Of a stretch of DNA of 64,000 nucleotides, positions 34,913 to 43,304 are shown piece after piece; within the stretch, counting starts at the first letter, position 1, and every line of letters begins with the position of its first letter. The stretch is from Pseudosporangium ferrugineum (GTDB lineage: Bacteria > Actinomycetota > Actinomycetes > Mycobacteriales > Micromonosporaceae): positions 186,001 through 250,000 of the forward strand of contig NZ_PVZG01000002.1 in NCBI RefSeq assembly GCF_003002065.1, written 5' to 3'. The notes beneath the pieces were generated by a model. That model saw only the letters and a list, made by a program, of their open reading frames with translations, was not told where the DNA came from and ran no database searches. The position numbers were made by a program, and so were the translations under genes.

Positions 34913-35433
34913 GACGTGGTCCTCCTCAGGTGGTCGGCGCGGACGGTCGCGGCCGGCCGGGTGGCCGCGGGGCGGCGTGGGGCGGTCGCCGCGGGCACCA
35001 GGAGCACCGGGCAGCTCGCCCGGTGCACGCACTGGTGCGCGACGGAACCGAGGATCAGCCGGGCGAGGAACCCGGGCCGTGAAGCGCCGAGCACCAGCAC
35101 CCGGGCCCCCTCCGCCGCCCGGAGCAGCTCCTGGGCGGGACGGCCCCGCAGCACCCGTGGCCGGATCGGCACCGAGGCGCCGTAGTCGCGGGTGACCTCG
35201 ACCAGGGTGTCCAGCAGCATCGTCTCGGTCGCGGCGCCGAGCTCGTCGCCCGGGTACGCCGCCGCGGCCCACTCGGCGCCGTAGTAGTACGCCGCCGGTG
35301 GGGTCCACACGGCGACGGCCTCGACGTCGGCGCCGATGCGCCCGGCGTGCCGCAGCGCCCACCGCAGAGCCGCCTTCGAGGCGGGGGAGCCGTCCACGCC
35401 GACGACCACGGGTGACCTCTCGACCTGCCGCAT
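34909..35433 (-). CDS. Universal stress protein (UspA family), single domain
   Basis: A 174-residue UspA-fold protein: VVVGVDGSPASKAALRWALRHA at the N-terminus and the ATP-binding signature VLVLGASRPGFLARLILGSVAHQCVHRASCPVLLVP near 110-145. A basic Ala/Pro/Arg tail follows. ATG 35433 has GAGGAGG upstream; GTG 35436 is an alternative. It is the first gene of a four-gene operon (Usp, DksA-like, MreB-like, DksA-like). A palindrome lies about 90 nt upstream. Confidence 0.92.
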   Translation of the reverse strand: MRQVERSPVVVGVDGSPASKAALRWALRHAGRIGADVEAVAVWTPPAAYYYGAEWAAAAYPGDELGAATETMLLDTLVEVTRDYGASVPIRPRVLRGRPAQELLRAAEGARVLVLGASRPGFLARLILGSVAHQCVHRASCPVLLVPAATAPRRPAATRPAATVRADHLRRTTS

Positions 35434-35521
35434 CACGACCGCCTCCTCACCGGGTCTCCCCTCCAGCGTCCGGCGGGGCGGGGGTGGCGGGTAGGGCGGC
35501 GGACGGCGAACAGCCGGAGCC

Positions 35522-35546
35522 CACGTTGCCGGAGACCGGCAACGTG
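35522..35546 (-). promoter_or_regulatory. Palindrome CACGTTGCCGG-N3-CCGGCAACGTG (site 3)
   Basis: A perfect inverted repeat with 11-nt arms around AGA. Its core differs from site 1 by one base. It begins 8 nt after the stop of the MinD-like gene and ends 89 nt before the Usp start. Either a Usp-operon operator or a terminator hairpin of the upstream gene. Confidence 0.5.
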
Positions 35547-35553
35547 CTTCCGG

Positions 35554-36561
35554 CTACTCCTGATCGCGGAGGCTCAGCGAGTCGACGATGGACGTGCAGG
35601 CCAGCAACCAGGCGCGGCGGGTCGCCACCGCCACCGAGTCGAACTCGATCCGGCCGCCGGACCGGACGTACGGGTCGTACGGGATGACCGCGACGTCGCG
35701 CACGACGGCCCGGTAGCGTTCGACGATGTCGTCCAGGAGGGCGGGGTCGGTCCTCGGGTCGGCGCAGGACACCACGGCGACGGCGTTCGAGGCGAGGTCG
35801 CCGCGGCCGCTGCGCAGCAGGTGGTCGAGCATCCAGAGGCCGCTGTCCGCCACGTCCCGCTGGACCGTCGTGGGAACGACCAGGCAGTCGGCCAGGTCCG
35901 TGGCGGCCCGCCAGTTCGGTGCCCGGACGTTGTTGCCGGTGTCGATGACCAGCAGCCGGTAGTAGCGGCTCAGGGCCGTCCACAGCTTGCCGAACGCCGC
36001 GTCGTCGATGACGTCCATGCTGCCCGGGACGTCGTCGGAGGCGAGGACGTCGAAGCGGGCCCCCTGCGGGCGCAGGTACGCGGAGAGCCGCCCGACGCTG
36101 GCCGGCGTGGACAGGAACTGGTCGATGTCGCGGAGCAGATCGACCACCGTCCGGCGATGGGTGGCCTCCTCGGCGCGCATGCCCAGCGTGCCGCGGGTCT
36201 CGTTGTTGTCCCACGCCAGCGTGTAACCGCCCCGGTGGAAACCCAGCGTGGCCGCGGCGAGCAGGGCGGCCGGGGTCTTCGCCGCGCCGCCCTTCGGGTT
36301 GGCGACCACCACGGTCATGGTGCGGCTGAACGGGCGCAGCAGGCGCTTGCGGGCCGCGCGGTGCACCAGCTCCTCGCGCTTGGCGGGCAGGGTGAGGGCG
36401 CCGCCGGTGACCCGGTTGGCCCGGCCCCGCCACCCCCACTGCGCCGGCCGTTCCGGTGCTGTCGCCGCCGGAGTCGGAGCCGGTGCCGGGTCCGCGGGCT
36501 GCGACGCGGGTGCGGAGCTGGGCGCCTGCCACGCGGAGGTCTTGTCACTGTGCGCGTTCAT
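35554..36561 (-). CDS. MinD/ParA-type ATPase of the type VII secretion locus (EspI-like)
   Basis: A 335-residue protein with a Pro/Ala-rich N-terminus (about 1-45) and a SIMIBI ATPase domain. The deviant Walker A is VVVANPKGGAAKT, with GAAKT replacing GVGKT. The switch-like Asp is in LAWDNNETRGTLGMRAEE, and Walker B is YRLLVIDTGNNVRAPNW. Similar ATPases (EspI/MinD-like) accompany ESX loci and are thought to act in regulation or localisation. ATG 36561 follows GAGGGG. It is divergent from the mycosin gene. Confidence 0.78.
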   Translation of the reverse strand: MNAHSDKTSAWQAPSSAPASQPADPAPAPTPAATAPERPAQWGWRGRANRVTGGALTLPAKREELVHRAARKRLLRPFSRTMTVVVANPKGGAAKTPAALLAAATLGFHRGGYTLAWDNNETRGTLGMRAEEATHRRTVVDLLRDIDQFLSTPASVGRLSAYLRPQGARFDVLASDDVPGSMDVIDDAAFGKLWTALSRYYRLLVIDTGNNVRAPNWRAATDLADCLVVPTTVQRDVADSGLWMLDHLLRSGRGDLASNAVAVVSCADPRTDPALLDDIVERYRAVVRDVAVIPYDPYVRSGGRIEFDSVAVATRRAWLLACTSIVDSLSLRDQE

Positions 36562-36782
36562 GGAATCCCCTCGAGGGTCGGCGAACTCTGCGGTGCCGGG
36601 GACGGTGCGGACGGCGGGGCCACAGCGTCGCTCGGCGGACAGGGCGGGGGTCGGCCGATCCTCCGGGCCCGCACTGTACGTCACATCGCGGTCCCCGGTG
36701 AACCTGGCGGTCCCGCGTCCGTCGTACGTGGTGGGGGTCGGTCCGACGCACGGCGGTCGAAGGGGATGGTGGGACGACGGGA
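36562..36782. promoter_or_regulatory. Divergent intergenic region between MinD-like and mycosin genes
   Basis: 221 nt of very GC-rich DNA that must hold promoters for both directions. No convincing -35/-10 pair or repeat was recognised, apart from the GAGGGG ribosome site of the MinD-like gene. Confidence 0.3.
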
Positions 36783-37953
36783 ATGCCCAGGCGACGAAGG
36801 AAGAACGCGCGGACGGCCGCGGCGCTGACCTCGGCGGTGCTGGCCGCCGCCGTGCCCGCACCGGCCCGGGCCGCGCCCGCCGAGCCGCCGCCACTGCCGG
36901 GGCCCGGCAACGGGTGCGCCGGCCCGTCCCCGGTCGTGGCCGGTGACACCTCGTGGGCGTTCAAGCGGGTGGGCCCCACCGGCGTGTGGCCGCTGACCAG
37001 GGGCGCCGGCGTGACGGTGGCGGTCGTCGACACCGGCACCAGCCGGGCCGCCGCCGGCCTCTCCGGCGCGGTGGCCGCCGGCACCACCGTGGTGGGCCGG
37101 GGCCGGGGCGACAGCGACTGCGCCGGCCGGGGCTCCGCGCTGGCCGGGCTCGTCGCGGCCCGGCCGGTCAGCGGCAGCCTCTTCGCCGGCGTCGCGCCGG
37201 AGGCCCGGATCCTGCCGGTCCGCATCGTCGACGGAAAGGGCAAGGTGCCGCCGGGCGCGCTGGCCGCCGGGATCCGGGCCGCCGCCGGCGCCGGGGCCGG
37301 GGTCATCCTGATCGGGGTGGGCGTCCCGGCCCCGGACGACGCGCTCCGGTCGGCCGTCCGGTCGGCGGTGGCACGCGACGCGGTCGTGGTCGCCGCGGTG
37401 TCGGACCGCAACGCGCAGGAGGGCCGGCCGCCGGCGCCGTGGTATCCGGCGAGCGACCCGGAGGTTCTGGCGGTCGGCGGGCTGTCCGCGTCGGGCGCCC
37501 GCACGGAGAGGGTGGCAGAGGGGGCCGGGCTCGACCTGCTGGCGCCGGGGGAGCGGGCCTACACCGTGGGACCCCGGGGCGGCGGCAACTACACGGTGGG
37601 CGGGCCTGCGGTCGCGGCGGCGTACGTGGCCGGCGCGGCGGCGCTGGTGCGCGCGTACCACCCGGGGCTCGGCCAGGCGGAGGTGCGGCGGCGGCTGACC
37701 GCGACGTCCGAGCCCTCCGACGGCGGGGCGGGGGTGCTGGACATCTACGCGGCGGTCGCCGACGTGGCCGGGCCCGCCGTCGTGGTGCCGGGCGGCTCCG
37801 GGGGGGGGGAGCGTCGTGCTGCCCACGGCCGCGCCCCCCGCCCCGGCGAAGGTGATCGCCGGGGCGGTCGCCCTGGGCACGGCGGGCGCGGCGCTGGGGG
37901 CGTACCTGATCGCCCTGGCCGTCCGGAGCCGGCGCCGCCTGCGGCGTTCCTGA
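36783..37953 (+). pseudogene. mycP: Mycosin-like (MycP) subtilase, catalytically degenerate and frameshifted
   Basis: An S8 peptidase-fold protein with a signal peptide (about 1-31) and Asp83 in VAVVDTGTS. The position of the catalytic His is Arg116 (AGRGSALAG instead of GHGTxVAG). The nucleophile Ser position is Pro275 (GGPAVAAAYVAG instead of GTSxAA). At 37800-37809 a run of ten G shifts the frame. Reading it as nine G restores a mycosin C-terminus: a transmembrane helix (KVIAGAVALGTAGAALGAYL...) and the basic tail RSRRRLRRS, ending at TGA 37951-37953 (389 residues). MycP normally stabilises the ESX membrane complex and cleaves EspB-like substrates; only a scaffold role would remain. Confidence 0.75.
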
Positions 37954-37963
37954 CCGTCCCGGC

Positions 37964-38968
37964 TCAGGAACCGACCAGCTCGCTCGTGGGCCGCCAGGCG
38001 GTCTGGATCAGCTTGCCGCCCCGGCGGGTGCACAACAGCGCCCGCCCCGGCGGCAGCTGCCGCGGCCGCACGTTGCCCAGCAGCGGCCCCTCGTTCGGTG
38101 GGCAGGACAGCGCCAGGTCCGGCGTGTTCGTCTCCTGCATGCGGCGGATCAGCGGGTCCATCGACATCCGGACGACGTTCGCCGCCCCCCGGGTCACCAC
38201 CATGTGGAAGCCGATGTCCGCGCCCTGCGCCAGGTACGGGACGAGCGGCAGCAGCGGCGAGTCGTGCCCGGCGAGCAGGTCGTAGTCGTCCACCAGCACG
38301 AACAACTGCGGCCCCTGCCACCAGTCACGCCGGCGCAGCTGCTCGGGCGTGACGTCCGGGCCGGGCATCCGCGGCTTCAGGCCGGCCGTCGCGTCGACGA
38401 CCGTCTGCGCCGTGGAGTCCGCCGACACGGAATACCCCAGCCGGTATTCGGCGGGCACGCAGTCGAACAGCTGCCGCCGGTAGTCCACGAACATGATCCG
38501 CGCCTGCTCCGGCGTGTAGCGCGCCACCACCGACTGCGCGAGGTGCCGCAGCACGGCGGTCTTGCCGCTCTCGTCGTCGCCGAGGACGGTCAGGTGCGGC
38601 AGGTCGCCGAAGTCGTGCCAGACGGGCTGCATCCGTTCCTCGTCGAGCCCGATCGCCACCCGCACGTCGCCCTCCGGCTCCGGCAGGGAATCGGCCGGCA
38701 GGACGGCCGGCAGCGTGCGGACCCGGGGCGCCGGCTCGAAATCCCAGAAATCCCCGACCATGGACACCAGCGACCGTACGCCGTCGGCCACGCTCGCCGG
38801 ATCGGTGTCCCCGTCGATGCGCGGCAGCGCCGCCAGGAAGTGCAGCTTGTCCGCCGTGAGGCCGCGGCCCGGCACCTGCGGCACGGTCGCCGCCAGGCGC
38901 AGGTCGACGGCGGAGTCGACGGGATCGCCCAGCCGCAGTTCCAGCCGGGTGCCGATCTGGTCGCGCAT
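37964..38968 (-). pseudogene. eccC: EccC (type VII secretion FtsK/SpoIIIE ATPase), C-terminal fragment
   Basis: 334 residues covering the end of ATPase domain 2 (RDQIGTRLELRLGDP) and all of domain 3, with P-loop LGDDESGKTAVLRHL and Walker B LFVLVDDYDLL. It is in the same frame as the upstream fragment and separated from it by an amber codon (TAG, 38975-38977) plus two codons. ATG 38968 is an internal Met rather than a natural start. If the TAG were a sense codon such as Gln, the whole would read as one EccC. Its stop is 10 nt from that of the convergent mycosin. Confidence 0.8.
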
Positions 38969-38974
38969 CCCGTG

Positions 38975-41383
38975 CTAGACCTCCGACCAGCGGCCGGCGG
39001 TGAGCAACAGGTGGACGCCGAAGTTCAGGCCCTGGGCGGCGATCTGGCGTACCGGGCCGTCCAGCGCCTCGAACTCGGAACGCAGGGTGAACCAGCCGTC
39101 CACGACGAGGAACACGTCACCGTACGGGTCGTCGGCGACCCGGCCGTCGGCGCGCATCCGGCGGTAGGTGGCCATGCTGTCGACGCCGAGCTCGGCGAAG
39201 CGGCGCTCCCGCTGGGCGATCAGGGCGGTCACCTCCGCCACCGTACGGGTGACCCGGTCGGCGTCCAGCCGGCCCGCGACGCTGCCCACGTGCGGCAGCC
39301 CGGCGACCGAGCTGAGCGCGCCGCCGCCGAAGTCGAGGCAGTAGAACTGCACCTCGCGCGGGCTGTGTGTGAGAGCCAGGCTGCAGATCAGCGTGCGCAT
39401 GACGGTGCTCTTGCCGCTGCGCGGCCCGCCCGCGATGCCGACGTGCCCGCCGATCCCGGCGAGCTCCACCACCAGCAGGTCGCGGATCTGCTCGAACGGC
39501 CGGTCGATGAAGCCCAGCGGCGCCACCAGCTCGCCGTTGCCGGCCCACTCCGGCGCCGACAGGCCCAGCTCCGGATCCGGCGCCAGGGTGGGCAGCAACT
39601 GGTCGAGCGTGGGGGAGGCACCCAGCGGCGGCAGCCACACCTGGTGCGCGGGAGCGCCGCGCTCGGCGAGCTGGCCGGCCATCACGGACAGCACGTTGTC
39701 GCGCCCGGACGGGTCGGCGGCCTCCACCGCCTCGGCCACCGGCTCCGGCGCGGGCGGCTCGGGCCTGCGCAGCTCCACCGGCTCCAGCGTGTACGGCGCG
39801 ATCTGCTGCTGCACGACCTCCTGCGGCGCCCGCTCCTTGGCGGGGCGGTGTGCGCCGGACACGTACGCGGCCCGGAACCGGATCAGCGTCGACACGTCGG
39901 TCCGCAGGTAGCCGTTGCCCGGCGTGGGCGGCAGCTCGTACGCGTCCGGCACGCCGATCACCGACCGGGACTCCATCGCCGAGAACGTCCGCAGCCCGAT
40001 CCGGTACGACAGGTGCGACTCCAGCTGGCCGATCCGCCCGTCGTCGACGCGCTGGCTGGCCAGCAGCAGGTGCACGGCCAGCGAGCGGCCCAGCCGCCCG
40101 ATCATCACGAAGAGGTCGATGAAGTCGCGGTGCGCGGCCAGCAGCTCGCTGAACTCGTCGACGACGATGAACAGCGTGGGCAGCGGATCCAGCGGGGTGC
40201 CCTGGGCGCGGGCCCGCTCGTACTCCAGGGCGGAGCTGTAGCCGCCGGCCGCCCGCAGCAGCTCCTGCCGGCGGATCAGCTCCCCGTGCAGGGCGTCCTG
40301 CATCCGAGCGACCAGCGCCGCCTCGTCCGCGAGGTTGGTGATCACCGCGGAGGTGTGCGGGAGGCGGTCCAGGCCGAGGAACGTCGCGCCGCCCTTGAAG
40401 TCGACGAGCACGAAGTTCAGCGTGTCCGACGGGTGCGTGGTGGCGAGCGCGAGCACCAGCGTCCGCAGCAGCTCGGACTTACCCGAGCCGGTGGCACCGA
40501 TGAGCATGCCGTGCGGGCCCATGCCGCCCAGCGCCGACTCCTTGATGTCCAGCTCGACCGGCGTGCCGTCGGCGTCGACGCCGATCGGCACCCGCAGCCG
40601 CTCCGCGTCCGGCCGCGGCGCCCAGAGCCGCGCCACGTCCAGCCGGCTGACGTCCGCGATGCCCAGCAGCGCCCCGAGGTCGAAGCTCATCTTCAACGAG
40701 TCCTCCGTGGCCTCGCTGACCACCCCGAGCCGGTACGGCGACAGCAGCCGCGCCACCGCGCGGGCGGCGGCCACCCCCAGCCGGTCGGGACGCGCGGACC
40801 GGGTCCGCACCTCGCCACCCACCCGGTCGCGGCGGACCATGAACAGGTCGTCGTCCTCGACGTGGAAGGTGAGCACGCCCTTGCCGGCCGCCGGGGTGTC
40901 GTCGTCCAGGTCGATCAGCACCGCGTTGCGATAGCCGGCCGAGGCCAGCCGCGAGGCGTTGCCCATCCGGCCGCCGTCGCGGATCACCAGTACGAACGGC
41001 TCGTCGCGGCTCGGCGGGGTGCCCTGCTCGTACCGGGGACGCTCCACGAAGGACTCGCCGAGGAGCCGTTCCAGCGCCTCCACCGAGTCGGCGGCCAGGC
41101 GTACGGGCCCGGCGCCGTCCTGGTCGGTGAGGTGCTGGGCGTGCGGGAGCCACTTGACCCACTGCCACGCCGCGGTCCCGGATTCGTCGGCGCAGAGGGC
41201 CACCCGTACCTCTTCCGGCGCGTGCAGGGCCGCGAGCTGCATCAGCAGCGAGCGGACGAAGGCCCGGTTCCCCTCCCGGTCCGGACCGCCGACCCGGATC
41301 TGGGCGAAGCCGCGGAGGAACAACGCGACCGGCTGGTCCGCGATGGTGGTGTATGCGTGGATGAACCGGCGCAACGACTTCGC
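38975..41383 (-). pseudogene. eccC: EccC, N-terminally truncated main fragment ending at an in-frame TAG
   Basis: About 800 residues with EccC homology. The first recognisable part is SLRRFIHAYTTIADQPVAL, normally some 200 residues into EccC. ATPase domain 1 has GATGSGKSELLRTL with FIVVDEFSELL. Domain 2 has AGGPRSGKSTVMRTL and VFLVVDGWF. The two N-terminal membrane helices and stalk are missing. Near 41384-41391 the homology stops, and antisense methyltransferase sequence begins. The fragment ends GRWSEV-TAG. The open frame continues 5' to 41659 without homology, so the true start is undefined. EccC is the motor and substrate receptor of ESX secretion. Confidence 0.82.
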
Positions 41384-41390
41384 CGACGCG

Positions 41391-41654
41391 GGGACGGGGG
41401 CGTTCACGGCCGCGATCCGGCACCGGCTCGCCGGTCGCGGGCGGCACCTCGCCGTCGAGATCAACCCGCGGTTCGCCGGGCTGCTGGCCGAGCGGCACCC
41501 GGGCGTCGACGTGGCCGTGGCCGACGCCCGCGACCTCGGCGACGTGCTGGCGGCGCGGGGCCACCCGCGGGCGGACGTGATCGTGAGCGGCCTGCCCTGG
41601 GCGGCGTTCGGCGGCGACCGCCAGGACGCGCTCCTGGGGCGGGGTCCCCACTGA
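41391..41654 (+). pseudogene. Fragment of a phospholipid/rRNA-type SAM methyltransferase
   Basis: About 87 residues: GTGAFTAAIRHRLAGRGRHLAVEINPRFAGLLAERHPGVDVAVADARDL...VIVSGLPWAAFGGDRQDALL. This matches the SAM-binding core of PmtA-like phospholipid N-methyltransferases from the glycine loop to the LPWAAF motif. The N-terminal lid before GTG and everything after the LPW motif are missing. Its left edge coincides with the point where EccC homology starts on the other strand. It is therefore a rearrangement scar rather than a gene. Confidence 0.65.
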
Positions 41655-41717
41655 TGCATACGTACCGGAGGGGCCCGTGTTCACACCGTAGATCTGAAGG
41701 TTGCGGCGGGGGCTGCG

Positions 41718-42485
41718 TTGAGCAGGAATGTGCGAGTCCTACCGCAGATCGACGACCTGCCGCCGCAGCTGGCCAACAACCGCAGCCACTGGCAGAGCTG
41801 GGGCACCGTGGAGGGTGCCGCCGGCTCCCTGACCGTTCACCGCAGCGGCCTGCCGCACCCCATGCTCAACGGGGTGACGCGGGTGCACGGCGCGAACCTC
41901 CCGGCGGCGTACGACGAGGCCCGCCGGCACCTGGCGGGCGTGCCGTCGCTCTGGTGGGTCGGCGCGGACAGCGACCCGGGCACGGCCGGCTTCCTGACCA
42001 CCAAGGCGGTCGAGGTCGCCTCGTTCCCGGTGATGGCGTTCGCACTCGACCGCCTCCCCGAGGTGGCGGCGCCGTCGCGTTTCCGGGTCACCGAGGTCGC
42101 CGACGCCGCGGACGTGGCGGCCTTCGTCGACACGTACGCCCGCCCCATGGGTGTCCTGCCCTCCTCGGTCCTCGCCGTCACCGCGGCCGAGGTCGAGCGC
42201 GGCAACCGCTTCGACGGGCTGGCCCGCTTCCTCGGCTGGCTCGACGACCGCCCGATCGCCACCGCCGAACTCTGGATCAGCGACGGCGTCGCCGGCCTCT
42301 ACACGGTCAGCGTCGACGGCGCCCACCGCCGTCGCGGCTTCGGCGCCGCCGTCACCGTCGCGGCCCTGCGCGCCGCCCGCGCGCGGGGCGTGCGCGTCGG
42401 CACCCTCCAGGCCGGCGGCGGCGAACGGCTCTACCGCCGGATGGGATTCCGTACGGTCGGCCGGTACCGCGTCTTCAGCCTGTGA
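41718..42485 (+). CDS. GNAT-family N-acetyltransferase
   Basis: A 255-residue protein whose C-terminal half is a GNAT domain. VSVDGAHRRRGFGAAVTVAALRAARARGV holds the acetyl-CoA pyrophosphate loop (RRRGFG) and is followed by LYRRMGFRTVGRYRVFSL. The N-terminal 120 residues are a second, diverged alpha/beta half, as in double-GNAT proteins. The start is uncertain: TTG 41718 gives this length, GTG 41730 is possible. Substrate unknown. Confidence 0.8.
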   Translation: MSRNVRVLPQIDDLPPQLANNRSHWQSWGTVEGAAGSLTVHRSGLPHPMLNGVTRVHGANLPAAYDEARRHLAGVPSLWWVGADSDPGTAGFLTTKAVEVASFPVMAFALDRLPEVAAPSRFRVTEVADAADVAAFVDTYARPMGVLPSSVLAVTAAEVERGNRFDGLARFLGWLDDRPIATAELWISDGVAGLYTVSVDGAHRRRGFGAAVTVAALRAARARGVRVGTLQAGGGERLYRRMGFRTVGRYRVFSL

Positions 42486-42688
42486 CCGCGGTCCCGCTCA
42501 GCCGGCGAGCAGGTCACGCCGCCGCGCCGGGCATGACGGCGCGGTGCCACGCCGCCGTCAGCGTCCGGGCCGGCAGCGGGGCGGACCGACCCTCCCGCGA
42601 CCGGAATCGCTGCGATCGGCCCTCCGGCGCCGATACGCTCCGGCAGGTAAGGCAGGCTCTCCACATTGATCGACGAAAGGGGTCCGTC

Positions 42689-43165
42689 GTGGCCTCAGCA
42701 CGGACAACCACCAGCAGATCCCCGGCCGGGCTGATCCGGCTCTCCGGCATCCTCCTCGTCGTCGCGGGCGCGGTCATGCTGATCGGCGGGGCGGTCACCT
42801 GGTTCACCGTCTCCGGCCAGCTCGCGGACGAGAAGATCACGGTCTCGGCGGACGCCGACAGCTTTGCCGGCGAGAAGATCGACGGACCGTTCACCGCGTA
42901 CGCCGAGGCGCAGGTCATCGAGAAGCATGCGCTCGCGGCCAGCGGCGGCAAGACCTACGCCGAGCTCCCCAAGGACGACCCGAAGCGGGAGGTCGTGATG
43001 ACCGGCTCGTTCCTCCGGTCGTCGCTGTTCACCTCGGTCGTGTCCTTCGGGGTGGCCGCCATGGCCATGGGCCTCGGCGTGCTCGTCGCGATTATCGGGT
43101 ACGCGCTGCTCCAGCTCGCCCGGTATCTCCCGGCGCCGCCGGTGGCCGGGACCGCCGCGGACTGA
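42689..43165 (+). CDS. Two-helix membrane protein, function unknown
   Basis: A 158-residue protein with TM1 at about 15-40 (GLIRLSGILLVVAGAVMLIGGAVTWF), an extracytoplasmic loop of about 65 polar residues (KITVSADADSFAGEKIDGPFTAYAEAQVIEKH) and TM2 at about 115-143. Homologues are common in actinobacteria and often mislabelled LigA. GTG 42689 has GAAAGGGG upstream. It is followed by a strong hairpin, so it is probably a single-gene unit. The 203 nt before it hold nothing I can identify. Confidence 0.75.
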   Translation: MASARTTTSRSPAGLIRLSGILLVVAGAVMLIGGAVTWFTVSGQLADEKITVSADADSFAGEKIDGPFTAYAEAQVIEKHALAASGGKTYAELPKDDPKREVVMTGSFLRSSLFTSVVSFGVAAMAMGLGVLVAIIGYALLQLARYLPAPPVAGTAAD

Positions 43166-43171
43166 CCCGCC

Positions 43172-43206
43172 GGGCCGGAGCCTGCGCGACCGCCGGGCTC
43201 CGGCCC
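43172..43206 (+). terminator. Transcription terminator hairpin
   Basis: Perfect 11-bp arms GGGCCGGAGCC (43172-43182) and GGCTCCGGCCC (43196-43206) with a 13-nt loop lie 6 nt after the membrane-protein stop. A short T-rich stretch (CCTTTT) follows about 10 nt later. Confidence 0.7.
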
Positions 43207-43304
43207 CTCCGGCAACCTTTTCGCTCCGTGGCCGGGCCGAGGCTGCACCTGCCGCCCCGGAAGCTCGTCTGGACATCAACCGTCCGGACGAGGGAGCGAC
43301 CACG

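Noticed and set aside
36893..36909. A further TTGCCG-type palindrome (CTGCCGGGGCCCGGCAA)
   Set aside because: It lies inside the mycosin coding sequence (LPGPGNG), misses the first T, and is explained by codon composition.
41655..41717. Mobile-element end or attachment site next to the methyltransferase fragment
   Set aside because: No terminal inverted repeat, target duplication, integrase or tRNA was seen; the scar is better called an unexplained junction.
38204..43165. A 1653-codon open frame running through eccC into the small membrane protein gene
   Set aside because: Only its last 158 codons, after GTG 42689 with a ribosome site, look like protein; the rest is antisense to EccC or intergenic.
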